Positions 1 through 10,959 of a DNA stretch of 64,000 nucleotides are shown here, in pieces (position 1 is the first letter of the stretch; every line of letters starts with the position of its first letter). The position numbers and the translations under genes are program-made. The notes under the pieces were generated by a model. It saw only the letters and a list, made by a program, of their open reading frames with translations. It was not told where the DNA came from and made no database searches. Location: NCBI GenBank assembly GCA_009103225.1, contig RHPI01000638.1, positions 805,082 to 869,081 of the forward strand, in the 5' to 3' direction. This stretch comes from Chlorokybus atmophyticus (taxonomy: Eukaryota; Streptophyta; Chlorokybophyceae; Chlorokybales; Chlorokybaceae).

Positions 1-770
1 CCTCTTCCCATTTATTGCCAATAGCTATGTCTAGTTCTCTCTCTCAATGCATGGAACAGCCGCTTACTCTCTCCTTGTGCTGTTTGTGTCTCATTGCTTG
101 CCGCAGGCTTTTGCTCATTGTTGAGAGGCAAAGGCAGCAAGCGCGTTTGGCCACAGAGCGCATTTGCACGTCTTTTCTTGGAAGACGCCGCCTAGAGTGC
201 AACTATCATCCGCCATGCAGGTATGCACACCAAATGCGCACATGTGCACATTCGTTATGAACTTTGGGCTCTGTCAACTGCGCAGGTTAAACTTCTTTCA
301 TGTGCAAGTGCAGCACTTGCTGATGTGCATCATCTGCTGCTAGGCAGACTCCATCCGCGACGCTACGCAAACAATGACAATGATGGGCGCCCAAGCTTGT
401 TGCGTGGTCCTGTAAGCCATGCTGGTACATTGCATGCAATGTCAAGTGCTTGCCGAAAGTGTACAGCAAATACTATGTTAGGTTGTATCTTACGTTGCCC
501 ATGCGGACATGCTGCGGTAATGAGTTGATGTGCATGATGTTGCACAGGCCACAATTCACCACCCCGGACGTTGCATTTCGTCTGTACTTTTGAAATGCTT
601 GCCACCTTCATCCATGTCTGTTAGCATTCGCAAGCGCATTTGAAGCCCAAGAAAGAATCCTGCGGTCATGCTCTGCAGCCGCGGCATAGACCGCCCGGAC
701 GATTAGGTGCGTGCAAGTTAGTCTAATTAAAGGTGTTGGTGTAAACATTGATTGTGAGAATAGTGTGCAG
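1..770. other. No firm gene; possible exon debris
   Basis: Several short open stretches lie here on both strands, none long enough or recognisable enough to call. A stretch near 100-220 is preceded by a pyrimidine-rich AG and could be an exon of the gene that continues to the right, but nothing confirms it. A sequence near 761-790 resembles the acceptor region near 1161-1190 of the next gene, so a duplicated exon is possible. Confidence 0.3.
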
Positions 771-881
771 GATGAGCCTTACAACAACTTCATTGAGGGA
801 ATCATGAAAGAACTACGCGCGTTGAGGCGGCAATTTTGACTATGGCAAACAGATGGGGAATTTTAAAGCAATAAAGAGGTA

Positions 882-1899
882 ATGATTGAGGGCGTCCTGG
901 CCTCGGCGTACTTCATAGAGAATGCGTTGGCCCTGGCTGAGTCTGCGGGGGGGCGGGGTGATGCAACAAGTGTGAGCATAAAAGGTGTAGAGTTCTTGAT
1001 CATCCAAGACATTCTTCGTACATATGTTCTAGTGCAGCAAACGTCTCAAGCATTTGAGTCTATAATCCGCGAGTTGGAAGCTGAGGTAGGGTGTATCTGT
1101 TTGATGTGTATGACCACGTTGTAACAACAATAATTTGCTTGTATTACATAGAGCTAGTTGCTTTGTGCAGGATGCGCCTTACCATGCGTTTAAGGCATTT
1201 CGCATTAACGTCTTACAAAGAGAAGAAGAGAAGCAAGTTGGATTGCATGAAATGGTCGTTATGAATGTGGAGCACATTTGGAGTTTGATACGCCTTGGAG
1301 CAAATAATGATGCTCATACAGCCTCAAGCCATCCGCTCGCCACTTTAAAGCCATTCATGAACCAACGTGAGCGCAAGGTGTACGAGCACTTTCAATTAAC
1401 TACATTGCAGGGGACTCTGCCGGTAAGTGAGCCACATATCATGCTTTACAATATGTGGCTGTGACTTATGCTTGTAGCTTCGTTTAATCAGCAGCACTAG
1501 CGAACTCAAAGGGCTCAGCACTCATTGCTGCTATGTGGTTATCGCCGCGAGGTACCAATTGCAGGGCATCAATGTTCCTAGCCACTTCGAGGTCAACTGC
1601 CAAGGCAACTTGCTAGAAGATGGCAATAGTCGCCCGATGCTGGTCATGGGGGAAGTCAGAAGTAGCTATAAAGGTGCGTATGTGGCCATATGTGTAGTAC
1701 TTCAATCGCCCTCGTGACCAAGTGCTATTGTCGTGCAAAACTTGCCAAGGCAAACCAACAATTAGCACTTGCTCTAAATACGGTGAAGTTTGTGCTTGAA
1801 CACATCAGCGGTTGTGACATGTCGGTCGGTGGCGTCATTACAGCACTAAGTCCGCTATTGGTGGTGGACACCCTCGATGACAGCCAGCTTGGCATCTGA
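882..1899 (+). CDS. Multi-exon protein of unknown function
   Basis: I do not recognise this protein. Three consecutive open segments join at good splice sites: 882-1085 (donor GTAGGG), 1171-1422 (acceptor TTGTGCAG, donor GTAAGT) and 1478-1673 (acceptor CTTGTAG, donor GTGCGT). The first three keep phase 0. A last open segment ends at the TGA at 1897-1899, but its splice acceptor could not be fixed. The predicted protein is mostly polar and helical with no membrane segment or signal peptide; one exon is rich in charged residues and contains VGLHEMVVMNVEH, another contains NVPSHFEVNCQG. The true start probably lies upstream, because the ATG at 882 follows another AG acceptor. The consistent phases are the main reason to believe it is a gene. 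Confidence 0.4.
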
Positions 1900-2028
1900 G
1901 TTCGCGTGGCGCAGCGGCGGCCGTGATCGATCAGGGTGTGAAGCGCTATCATGTGAGTGACAATGTGTTGCAGTTTGTTTGAATTAGGGTGATGTCACAC
2001 AGGTGTGCAAGATTTTTGCTACAGTGTT

Positions 2029-2031
<3 letters not shown>

Positions 2032-2097
<66 letters not shown>

Positions 2098-2157
2098 CTC
2101 GCTCTCTCTCTCTCTCGCTCTCCCTCCTTCTCGCTCTCCCTCCCTCTCGCTCTCTCG
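2032..2157. repeat. CT/GA microsatellite
   Basis: About 125 bases of nearly pure CT dinucleotides, degrading at the right into CTCC and CTCG variants. It abuts the telomere-like repeat. Serine/leucine or arginine/glutamate reading frames across it are artefacts of the repeat. Confidence 0.95.
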
Positions 2158-2184
2158 CCCTAACCCTAACCCTAACCCTAACCC
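2158..2184. repeat. Interstitial telomere-like repeat (CCCTAA)4
   Basis: Four exact head-to-tail CCCTAA units (TTAGGG on the other strand) followed by a C run. The unit is the TTAGGG type, found in some algae and many other eukaryotes, not the TTTAGGG type of most land plants. It sits at the end of the CT tract inside the window, so it is interstitial or a capture at a repaired break. Confidence 0.9.
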
Positions 2185-2189
2185 CCATG

Positions 2190-3560
2190 CATAATGGCCA
2201 TGTCAGCTGGATCATCATATCCCACATATCGCGGCGGGGTCACGCCTAATGCACTTTGCTTGGTTCTACAACTCACTGCGCCTGATGTTTACTTAATGTT
2301 CACCAATGGTTGGCTCGAACACGAGCGCTTTGAAATGTGTGCATTTGGAGCAAAATGCATGTAGACGTGCACTTTACGTGGGTTCCCCCAAAATACCGCG
2401 CCCGGTGCACGTGCGTGTATGTAATGTACATACAGGCACGTACACCACGCGGATAACTACTTGCGGCAAGCAGTTATCATCCATAAATGCACGTGCACTT
2501 ACAGCGATTAAACAAGCAGTGCAGTTTGCGCACGAAATACTGACGCCAATGATCAGCGAGCAACGGTGTTACAGCTGTTGCAAGACGACTATTATCGGTT
2601 TGCGCGTTCATGCACACGTGATGCTCCCACTTGGTGTGTAACAAACACAGCAAGATGACACATTGTTGCATGGCATGCAACAGGTGTTGTGCATTTTTCA
2701 CAAGAAGCTGTGTGCAACACATTAGCGAACAGCAAGAACTTTGCAGATTGTTGCTAACTCCGTAAGGCAGTTATTGCGGCCTTCGGAATACGATTATTAT
2801 ATTATAACATCTTGTGTCCATTGGATGGTGTCCGACACTGTGCATGCACACACGATGACTTTTACAAAAGCCATTATGGCCAATATGCACACCTCCAAAA
2901 TGACGCCCAGCTTTTTGTTCATAACAAACATGATCAATATGAAATGTTGAATGATTAATCCATGCTTAAAGCATGAACTGGCGCCGACAATAATAACTTT
3001 GTGCGCAATTGCACCCACCAGTGATAGTCATTTTACAGTTTTATGCAGAAGCACATGCGCTAGCAACCATTGGTATGTGTAACTTGAACGTTTGTTATTA
3101 CTATCGTAAAAAACAATATGAACATGATAAACATCAATAAACATATAATATCATGACACAATTATGTGTGTGCAGCTATTATTTTCATATGTCGCTGCTG
3201 TTTCGAAGTTAACTACTATACATATGTATTTGAGTGCTTTGCAGGCACCATCTAAGCCGCTCGCATATAAGCATGAAAAGTTTTCAGCATCCATCCATTC
3301 GAATTATCACCAACAGTGTGATCGACGTTTTACCCACTCATACTAGCACTTTATAACGCAACTATTTAACGCATTATTGTAGTGTATCACACGATTTGCA
3401 GCGCGTTTAAGGACGCTTTCACTTGCCTGCAACTTGAAACAGTTGAGAGGGTTTGTCAACCCAAGCAAGTAAAGCATGACATAGGCAATTTATACAATAC
3501 ATGACAATGAAGCAAAGACTGAAGGGCTTTGAAGATCCTTTGACCTTTGACCCCATTGGA
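2190..3560. other. Intergenic, no gene seen
   Basis: AT-richer DNA with frequent stops on both strands. The short open stretches (longest about 110 codons at 2306-2641) look random, with no domain or splice pattern. Nothing specific can be called. Confidence 0.5.
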
Positions 3561-3609
3561 CCCCGACAAGACGACGCGTGTCAATGTTTCGACGCTCCAA
3601 GCCGTGTCG

Positions 3610-3870
3610 CATGTCATACGCGCATAACAAGGGACCGCGCCGGATCGGTGCGTTCTCTTGTTATGCGCATATAAAATGCATTCCCATACTCATGTATTGA
3701 CTGACCCTCAGTTAAACGGCGTAGCAGCCACGGTAGCACTGCCAATACACATTATATAGGGAATGCACACCGCACTGGCGCGTTCCCCTGTTATGTACGT
3801 ATATATATACAGTGCATTCCCATACCCAAGTAACGACTGACCCGCGATTTAACACGATCGGTAAATACAT
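3610..3870. repeat. Diverged direct repeat with a hairpin
   Basis: Two diverged copies of an 80-90 bp unit, near 3615-3715 and 3770-3860. Each carries a TTATG-type AT-rich segment, then GCATTCCCATAC and TGACTGACC-like blocks. The first copy contains a perfect 12-bp inverted repeat, GCGCATAACAAG at 3620-3631 and its complement at 3657-3668. The unit lies just upstream of the secreted-protein gene; whether it is promoter sequence or a mobile fragment cannot be told. Confidence 0.6.
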
Positions 3871-3978
3871 AATGTGTACTGGCAGTGGCTGCTACGCCGC
3901 GGAGTTCCCGACGTACAGCACTTCATCATGAGCCACGGCTGAACCGCGTAAAATCCTGGCAGCCTGCCTCACCACCAG

Positions 3979-3997
3979 CTTGGTACAGTGTACCAAG
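3979..3997. promoter_or_regulatory. Palindrome upstream of secreted gene A
   Basis: CTTGGTACAGTGTACCAAG forms an 8-bp-arm palindrome about 160 bases before the ATG of the secreted-protein gene. The same half-sites, CTTGGT and ACCAAG, occur in three palindromes upstream of the duplicate gene at 24986. Persistence while surrounding bases differ suggests a dimeric protein-binding site; this is an inference. Confidence 0.4.
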
Positions 3998-4154
3998 TCA
4001 CGCGGTTACCTGGTCATTCTTACTCCGGATCTCTCGCGTTTTATCCGTTGGTGTTGCTTATGTACATGTCAGCCTGCGTTCGCCAGTCACAGTGTGTCTT
4101 GCCATCCTTCTGCTTCAGCACTGACCCAGTCTGGCGGCGGCGGTGTACACCGTC

Positions 4155-7100
4155 ATGGCTACGGCAAACGGGCAGTTCCGCCTTATGGTCGTCCATAGCT
4201 TCGTGCTTGTTTTTCTTGCCAGTCACGTCGCCGGGTCTCCTGCCGCTGCAGCAGGTACAGGCGGTGGTGGTGTGCCATGCTTGCATGCCTCGGGTACAGT
4301 TGCGTGTAGGGGTTGAACCATGCGAAGCATGTAAATTAGCATTCATCGGTGTACATGCTGTTTGCTAATGTCTGCCATGCTTAGGCTGCGCTGCCTGCGC
4401 GGCCTAAGCATGGCAGACTGAGCATGGCTGCTATGTCCCATGCTTAATGTAGGTGTAGCACTCACCTGTATGCATTGTCGTCATGTCCCATGCTCACATA
4501 GATATCTGTTGTCTTAGCGTGTAACACCACATCAACGGCTAGATTGAAAGCATTATTCTGCTCATTACATGCTTGGTGTCCAGTTGTTGCAGGCATGCAT
4601 GCCTGTCAATACTTGTCTTCTACAGCACACATCTAAGCAGTTGTACTGCAAACAACTTAGCTGTTGCTAATCATCTGTCTAGGTGCCAACCTCAGGGCAT
4701 CGGCGCATGGCTCAATCTTCTGCGACATCTGCAACGACGGCAGCTACGATGCTGGCACAGACAGGCCGATAGCGCGTGCGAAGGTGACCATCTCGTGCTC
4801 GGCTATCACCGAGGGCAGCAGCGACATTGTCAGCTGGCAGCATGTCGCTGTCTCTAACTCGCGCGGAGAGTATAGCTTCAACAAGCTTGAAACCCTTGAG
4901 TACACCCAAAGTGAGTAACATCGTCTGTGTGCATGTCTGTATGTGTGTTGACACGTGCGTGTGGGCATGCGTGTGTTTGCAGCTGAGCTGCAGCTGACTA
5001 GTGCACAGCCCCAAATTCTTGGCATGTGTGACATGTGCATTTCGTTGATAATGTCTACTCTTCAGGCCAGAATGAGACCTTCCTTGGGTGCGATGTCTCC
5101 TTCTCGCTGCCTTCTTCAACCACTTGCACGGCAGCTTCATTGGTGACCACAACCGACAGCTGTGGAAACCTCCCCTTTTTGCCCAACCCGTTGCACGCAG
5201 GCGATAGCGTGTCATTGCCAACATTCTGCCGCACGCCAACGCACACACGTACATCTTGCGCCCATGACAATGGGAAAGAGTGTGCAGAGGGCTACGTGTA
5301 CTACGCTTATAACAACCAGAGCCTTGGGAGTGTGCGCGAGTTTCTGACCCGCAAGGTTGAGGAGAAGAGAGGGAAAATTGTGTACAATGGCACAAAGGCA
5401 GGGGCCACGCAAATCGTGCAGCCGCGTGTTATTGGAGGTAAGTGCATATGCATATGGTGTGAGTATGTGTGCGCGTGCCCAATGCGATTGTGTGTAGATG
5501 TGAGCACTAACATATGTTCGCGTTGGGATGGGTTCATGGCTGCCGGGACGTGCATGCGCGTGAGCTCGTGTGCGCGGGTGTCTCAGGGACTTGAACTGAC
5601 TGTTTTGTGTTGTTGTAGACAAACTTTTCTGGTTGCAACAAGACGAGACCCCCCTTCAGTACAAGGTGCTCAGTTCTCACCTTAATAGTAAGCCCAAGAC
5701 CAAGGCGGACAAAAGGGTGACAGTGCTCGCACGGTTCCGAGCTCAAGAAGTTGTCACCACTGATCAAGGCGGCTTTGTCGTGGACACCAGCGGTAGGCTA
5801 CACATTGATCCGCTTGAAATTCTGTCAGCGTCAGTTGCTTTGCAAACACCTAAGGGTGCTGGGTGGATGCTGTGCTACCTCGCTCATGTGCAGTGTCAGT
5901 TGTATCACTTGACAGCTGTTGGCCACTTGCAATGTGCTTTTCACCTGCAAGCCCGGGACCTTTCTTTTGGGTCTGTTTGTCTATTGAAAGTCTAACTAAG
6001 ACCTGCACAAATTCTGTTCTATTTGTCTCAACAGGACCTGCCCTTCAGTTCTTCTACAGCACCGTCTCAAACTACCCCATCTCGTCCCGCATCTATGGCG
6101 TGGCACAAGCCCCCGCTCCCCCCGTGCCCCAAAGCCCTCCTTTCCTCGCGTACGAGGGCGGGGAGTTTAGTGGAGACATCACCGCTCTGGAACTTGACAC
6201 GACTGGTGAGAGTTTATGTACTTGACACACGACAACATTGCAACATTTATCCAGAGCAATGGCTAGAGCAATACAGCAAGTCAGCAACTAAGCAGTGTTT
6301 ATGTAGTTTGTTTGAGTTGTGTGTTGTGTTTATGTTTGCTGACATGCTGTTGGCTGAGCGGTGTTGTGCATTGTCTCAGTCAGTCCGAAGACTATGTACT
6401 GGATTGCTGGCACGCTGAGTATCCGCTCAGGGCAAGTCTCTGTGGTCGATGGGGCGACAACGATCACAGATGTTCAGACCCTCATTCAAGACACCAGCGC
6501 CCTTGGCCTGCGCGCTTGGCAGTTGACACTAGATCCTGGTGAGTATGTGTGGAGTAATGCAAGCTCTGCTTGGGTGTCGTGCATCATACTAAGTAACCAT
6601 CGTCATTGTGACTGGTTCGTTGTTGCTTTTCAGTGCGAAAGCGGTTGTATGCGCTGTTGGACGGCCCGTTCCCGTACGGCGGATCGCCCAATCTGGGAGC
6701 CTTTGATATCAGCGTCAACCCGCCCACGCGGCTGTTCATCCGTCCCATAGGAATGCCGATATCGGCATTCAGAGACATACCGCGAGGCAAATTCGCCATC
6801 GATGTGTATGCAAGTAAGCACCTCCTTCTTACTGACAGCAAGAGCATGTACCCAAGCTTTGAGTATACACACAGAACGCACGTGCATGCATCATACTTTG
6901 CATTGATCACCATGTGATGGAATGTATCATATCAGGCCCCCCTGTGTTGTATGGTGTGGTGTCACCACCGTTCTCCTTCGGTCCTCCACCAAGCGGGCAA
7001 ACTTGGAGCCTGTACAAGACGCTTGCCAACTTGGATGCGACAGACGACGTAACTCCCATTGCGTATGGTCCTCGAATTCGTGTCGGCACCGAGTCTACTG

Positions 7101-7268
7101 CCATCCTGGGTGGTGATCTTCTGTATGGTGAGTTGGCATCCACTGACACGCATGCCAACTGTGTCAGTGGAATGGTGACGTTCAACATTGCAGTGGATAG
7201 GATTTTGTCTGTGGCCAAGTGACAGCTGATCTACTTGACTTGTTGTTGCAGGCAAACACTGCTCGTAG
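4155..7268 (+). CDS. Secreted protein with Ole e 1-like N-terminal domain (copy A)
   Basis: Nine exons: 4155-4254, 4683-4910, 5066-5437, 5619-5792, 6035-6205, 6380-6538, 6634-6813, 6936-7127, 7252-7268; about 530 aa. All eight introns are phase 1. Exon 1 encodes a signal peptide (hydrophobic FVLVFLASHVAGS, then an alanine-rich cleavage region). Exons 2-3 encode a cysteine-rich beta domain (FCDICNDG, then a SRGEYSF turn and a GCDVSF strand) like pollen Ole e 1/transthyretin-fold domains. Later exons contain repeated beta-type segments (YWIAGTLSI, RKRLYALLDGPFPYGG, GAFDISVNPP) that could be propeller blades; I do not recognise that part. Likely extracellular. The gene converges on a PP2C remnant, as copy B does. 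Exon lengths match copy B except exons 1 and 2. The TAG stop is shared with copy B. Confidence 0.8.
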
Positions 7269-7841
7269 GTCCTGATGCCGCTGCCTGTGGCGTCCCACAA
7301 GCTTGAAAAGTTGTCAATTTTGCATAGGCGTCTTGTAGAAGAACGGCCCGTTGTAAATGTGTAGCACCTCGCTGTTGCCAGTTTGCTGGCGCAAAGTTTT
7401 GGGCGACCATTGTACTGTTGTGGATGTGAATGATAGTGACAATATGTTATCCTGTACTCTTGTGCATCTGAATGCAGATGTTCAAGTTGTGTACTTATGT
7501 CAGGGCATGTACGATAACAACGCAGTATGCTGTGCCAAGTCGTAACATGTCAGATTTGGGTTGGTGTTTGTGCGTGTGTGACCGCGTGTGAGGTAGAGCA
7601 ACGTAACACGCACTTATGTAGATATGTATATGGCTTTTATGTATATGAAAGCAGCCACCACCGCTGCGGGGTTGCGACAACTTAAGCTATCTACTGCATA
7701 ATATGAGGAAAGTAGGTGTAAAATTCACATGAAACAAACCAAAATCAGGTTTGAGACAAACATTGATCGGTCAAGTCCAATGCTACATGCAGATATAAGG
7801 TCTCACACAGACCAACCAAGCTGAGCATTGCAAAATTCATG

Positions 7842-8835
7842 TCACCGTGTGACACTCACCAACGCCACAATGATTGTGACATCGTCCGGTTTGCCGCCAG
7901 GCCAAGAAGGTTCAACATTAGCTTGTTGCGCTGCCATGGAAAAAGGTGAGGTGCATTCCCGGTCATATGCTCGCGTCTGTGCCAGGTTGACAAGTTGCTT
8001 TGCAATCAGCTACGTGCGCAAGCGTATTAGAACGTGAAGTGTTTGTGGAGATGACAGACACCAACGTAAACACGCACCACAGGTGATAACTCTTTCTTGT
8101 GGGTTGTGCCGATGACTTGCAGGCTTATTGATAATCCATTGCTTGCCAACACGAGCACATCTCCTTTCTGTACATGTTGCTCGTAACACAGCACCACACA
8201 AAGGCGTGAGCGCACCAACATGTCAAACGGCTTAACCCCTGTAAGCGCATTGAGCACATACATGAGTCAGTGAAAACAAGAATCACACCTGCGCTGTGTG
8301 AGGATGATTGCTGCCTTCATTACTTCTAACCTGCATTGAAAAAGATGTCGTCAGTATTCCACTACTGGATTCGAAGCTGCAATACTAAAGCACCTTGCTA
8401 GCCACATAGCAGCTTACACACAAACTGCACAAATCAATCCCACACAGCAGTCGAGCAACACACATCTAGCTACATCAGTGCCTGTTGGTACAATAGCATG
8501 CATACAAGAATAGCGTGTTGGAAAGTGTGCTGCTGGTACCTGTCGCGGTGAAATGAAGGCGCGCAGCTGTGGTTCAGGCCGTCGGAGGAGTTGCCCATCT
8601 ATGTGCATAAACCCGCAAACGCTGATGCACGCCATTGCGCCTTTTGAATCGCGCCACAATCTGTCAACCAAGCAGCTACGTGGTTGACTGGTTGGCAACG
8701 TATTTATGCTTCATACTGACAGACATATATAAGACAACAAGCTATCCACTACATTTAATGCCAGCGTGTCCATACACAATTAGCATGGAGTATTATGATA
8801 GCAATGGTCATTAAGCCGGCTGCCTGCGTCGCTGA
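7842..8835 (-). pseudogene. Decayed PPTC7-type PP2C phosphatase (copy A)
   Basis: Remnant of the metal-dependent Ser/Thr phosphatase that is intact at 28735-30485. The last exon is preserved (SPFSMAAQQAN and GGKPDDVTIIV, stop TGA at 7842-7844). The core is broken: the GDCG metal-site motif reads SVCG; SDG reads SNG followed by deletion of about ten residues corresponding to IFDNLFDNEI; and an intron acceptor that is TTCAG in copy B has become CTG. The 5' exons carrying VADGVGGW are absent beyond about 8835. The 42-base microexon survives near 8290-8335. It is tail-to-tail with the secreted gene, as in copy B. Loss of both metal-binding motifs makes catalysis implausible, so I call it a pseudogene. 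Confidence 0.8.
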
Positions 8836-9360
8836 GGCAGCAGCGGCATATGATTGGCTGGCGCAACCGTTTAAAGGAGGAGGAAGAGCAAGCTCCAGCG
8901 TCTCCTCTACATTCCCCAGCGCGTGGTGCTTTGTTCAATGACATGCAAAGCGATAATGGAGAGGAGCTGTAGCGCAATTGGTAGTCCGTTTAGCTGGTAG
9001 TGTACACAGCTGCAAGGCTCTTGTGACTTAGTGTTGTGCAGCTTAAACCAGTTCAGTCAATTGTCATTATGCTCATGCATGTAAAAACTTGCATTCTTAT
9101 AATATACAATAGAACTGTAAAACTGCAGGCATTTAAGTCACATAATCGAACCACAAGCCTTGGCAAGTGACTGAGAGACACTATACACACCTTAGGTACC
9201 TGTACAAAGCACAGGCACATAACGATGCTGGCGTTTAGTGACAGTTGCGTGTACTCATGCTATGCAAATACATATAATGGCAGTCAGGCATCAGTCACCT
9301 TCCGTTGCTTGAAGAATGCCGTATCTTATCAATAACTACCTAATTGGTGCTAATGAATTA
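8836..9360. other. Intergenic, no gene seen
   Basis: No reading frame or RNA gene could be supported. Homology with the duplicated block at 24.6-30.5 kb ends near the left edge. Confidence 0.5.
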
Positions 9361-9361
9361 A

Positions 9362-9655
9362 GCTCAGTCGCCTGCGCTAGACTATTATGTAACCTGCAGG
9401 TGCCTGTCGCATAGGCTGAGTCCCTTAAATTGAATTGCTGTGTAACTTGCAGATGTTTGTTAATTAAGGATATTCACTTGTTAAGGCCTAATAGGTAATT
9501 TTCAGATGCCCGTAAATTGGAGTTAGTCACATGTTAAGGCCTGATAGGTAACTTACAGCTGTCCGTTAAATTAAAACTAGTCACCTGTTAAGGCCTGACA
9601 AGTAACTAACAGGTGCCTGTTAATTATGCATAAACAACTGTTAAAGATTGAATTG
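9362..9655. repeat. Minisatellite, unit about 55 bp
   Basis: Four to five diverged tandem units, each with the order GTTAAGGCCTGA, then TAGGTAACTTACAG, then CTGTCCGTTAAATT. Clear units start near 9480, 9532 and 9587; older, weaker units lie to the left from about 9362. Diverged units imply age and no recent homogenisation. Confidence 0.75.
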
Positions 9656-9699
9656 TAACGGGAAGGGCCCGATAGTAACGGAAGTTGTACTCAGGTTCC

Positions 9700-10690
9700 T
9701 GTATCGGAATTACAGGTGGACTGAGCCACGACAATTGAAGTAAGTATCTTCAGATGCACGGCCGTCAATCGGCCGGCAGGGGAAACATTTTGCGTCGGAC
9801 TGGACATGCTCGTATGGACGTTAACTGCGACGATCGTAGTGGGGGCGGCTGCGGTGGGGGAGGCTATGGATTTCTAAGCTCCCCCATTAGCTACGCCCCT
9901 GGTGCTCTCTTCCGATCCCCTCAACACTGGCAATGGAGGTCTTCTTCAACAAGCCGCTGGCCCTCAAGCAGTTAGCGGCTTGGCCTGAAGAGCGGGCGAT
10001 CCAAGGCATCCTGCGTATCGCCAGCTTCCGAGCATTTTCACGACTGTTGGGGCCTCCCCCAACAGGTAAGTCCCTCTCCGTATGATTGCTGATGTTTCCT
10101 TAAGCATATTTGTTACACATATGTTGGATGATGAGGGTGTTGCTGAGTTCGTGGTCTCCTCATCGAGCTATAATGCATGGAAGCTTACGCTCAGCTCTAG
10201 TGCCCTAGTGTTCCTATTCAGTTTCACTCTTTCACTAGCATCCGCTACTAGTGTTAGGCTTGCTTGGTTGCAGTCTGCTTGTGTAGACGCAGCTGATAGC
10301 GGGCTATTGACATCAGTGCATACGGTTAATGCGGGGGAACTTCATGGGGTGTTTTCATCTTAAGCTGGGGCGTCGCTGGTGCATGATCGGGCACAAAAGA
10401 ACATGCTTCCTCTCTGCGCGGGGAGGAGGGTGACGGTGATTCGGTGAGGGGATGTCGCATGTACCCGTTTTTGAGTTTTCTTTTTGAGCATGCACCTGGA
10501 GCTGCTTCTTTTCGCTTGGGGCTGCCATTCAGAAGTTCGGTGTGTTGGGTCCGGCTTTTCCCAATCAGCAAGCTAGTCCCCCACCCCCGTTTGAGACGAA
10601 TACCAAGTATAGCTTCATGCCTTCCACGGGAGTGAAGACTGCCGAAGAAATTGTCAGTTACAGTGCAGCAGGTGGGGCTCTAGCACACCT
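9700..10690. other. Unassigned, probably transposon-derived
   Basis: Open stretches at 9754-9975 and 10082-10363 (+) have no recognisable domains. The position just left of a zinc-knuckle fragment and a copia element suggests 5' remnants of transposons, but no LTR could be matched. Confidence 0.3.
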
Positions 10691-10717
10691 ACACGGTGGA
10701 TGTTGTCACCTCCGACA

Positions 10718-10780
10718 CATCCATGCTTTGTCACTTATGTTTCAAGCCTAGCCATACTAGAGCTCGTTGTCCACTGAATG
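10718..10780 (+). pseudogene. CCHC zinc-knuckle fragment (gag-like)
   Basis: The frame reads CHLCFKPSHTRARC, an exact C-X2-C-X4-H-X4-C retroviral-type zinc knuckle of the kind that ends Gag nucleocapsid domains. It lies just before the copia Gag remnant, but Gag order would place the knuckle after the UBN2-like domain, so it is likely from another inserted element. The surrounding frame closes soon on both sides. Confidence 0.5.
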
Positions 10781-10959
10781 AAGGGCACCCGTTGCGGCAG
10801 GGTGCGCTCAAACAAGGACTTGCAACGCAACATCAGCCACACTCTCTTCCGGATGACAAAGCAAGTCTCAAGTGCTAACTGCAAGAAGAAAGCAGGCTTG
10901 GCAAGGTTAGAGGCAAAATACGACAATGGGCTGATCACAAAAGTCGACACAAACAACAA

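Noticed and set aside
1949-2227. Arg/Glu-repeat and Ser/Leu-repeat proteins
   Set aside because: Products of the CT microsatellite in all frames, no coding support.
7252-7360. Continuation of the secreted protein past TAG in copy A (open for 31 codons and similar in copy B)
   Set aside because: The two copies differ by one base in length just after TAG, so they cannot share a reading frame with the upstream exon; treated as 3' UTR similarity.
8955-9030. tRNA-like start (TAGCGCAATTGGTAG resembles a box A)
   Set aside because: No matching box B, acceptor stem or T-arm at the right distance; probably chance.
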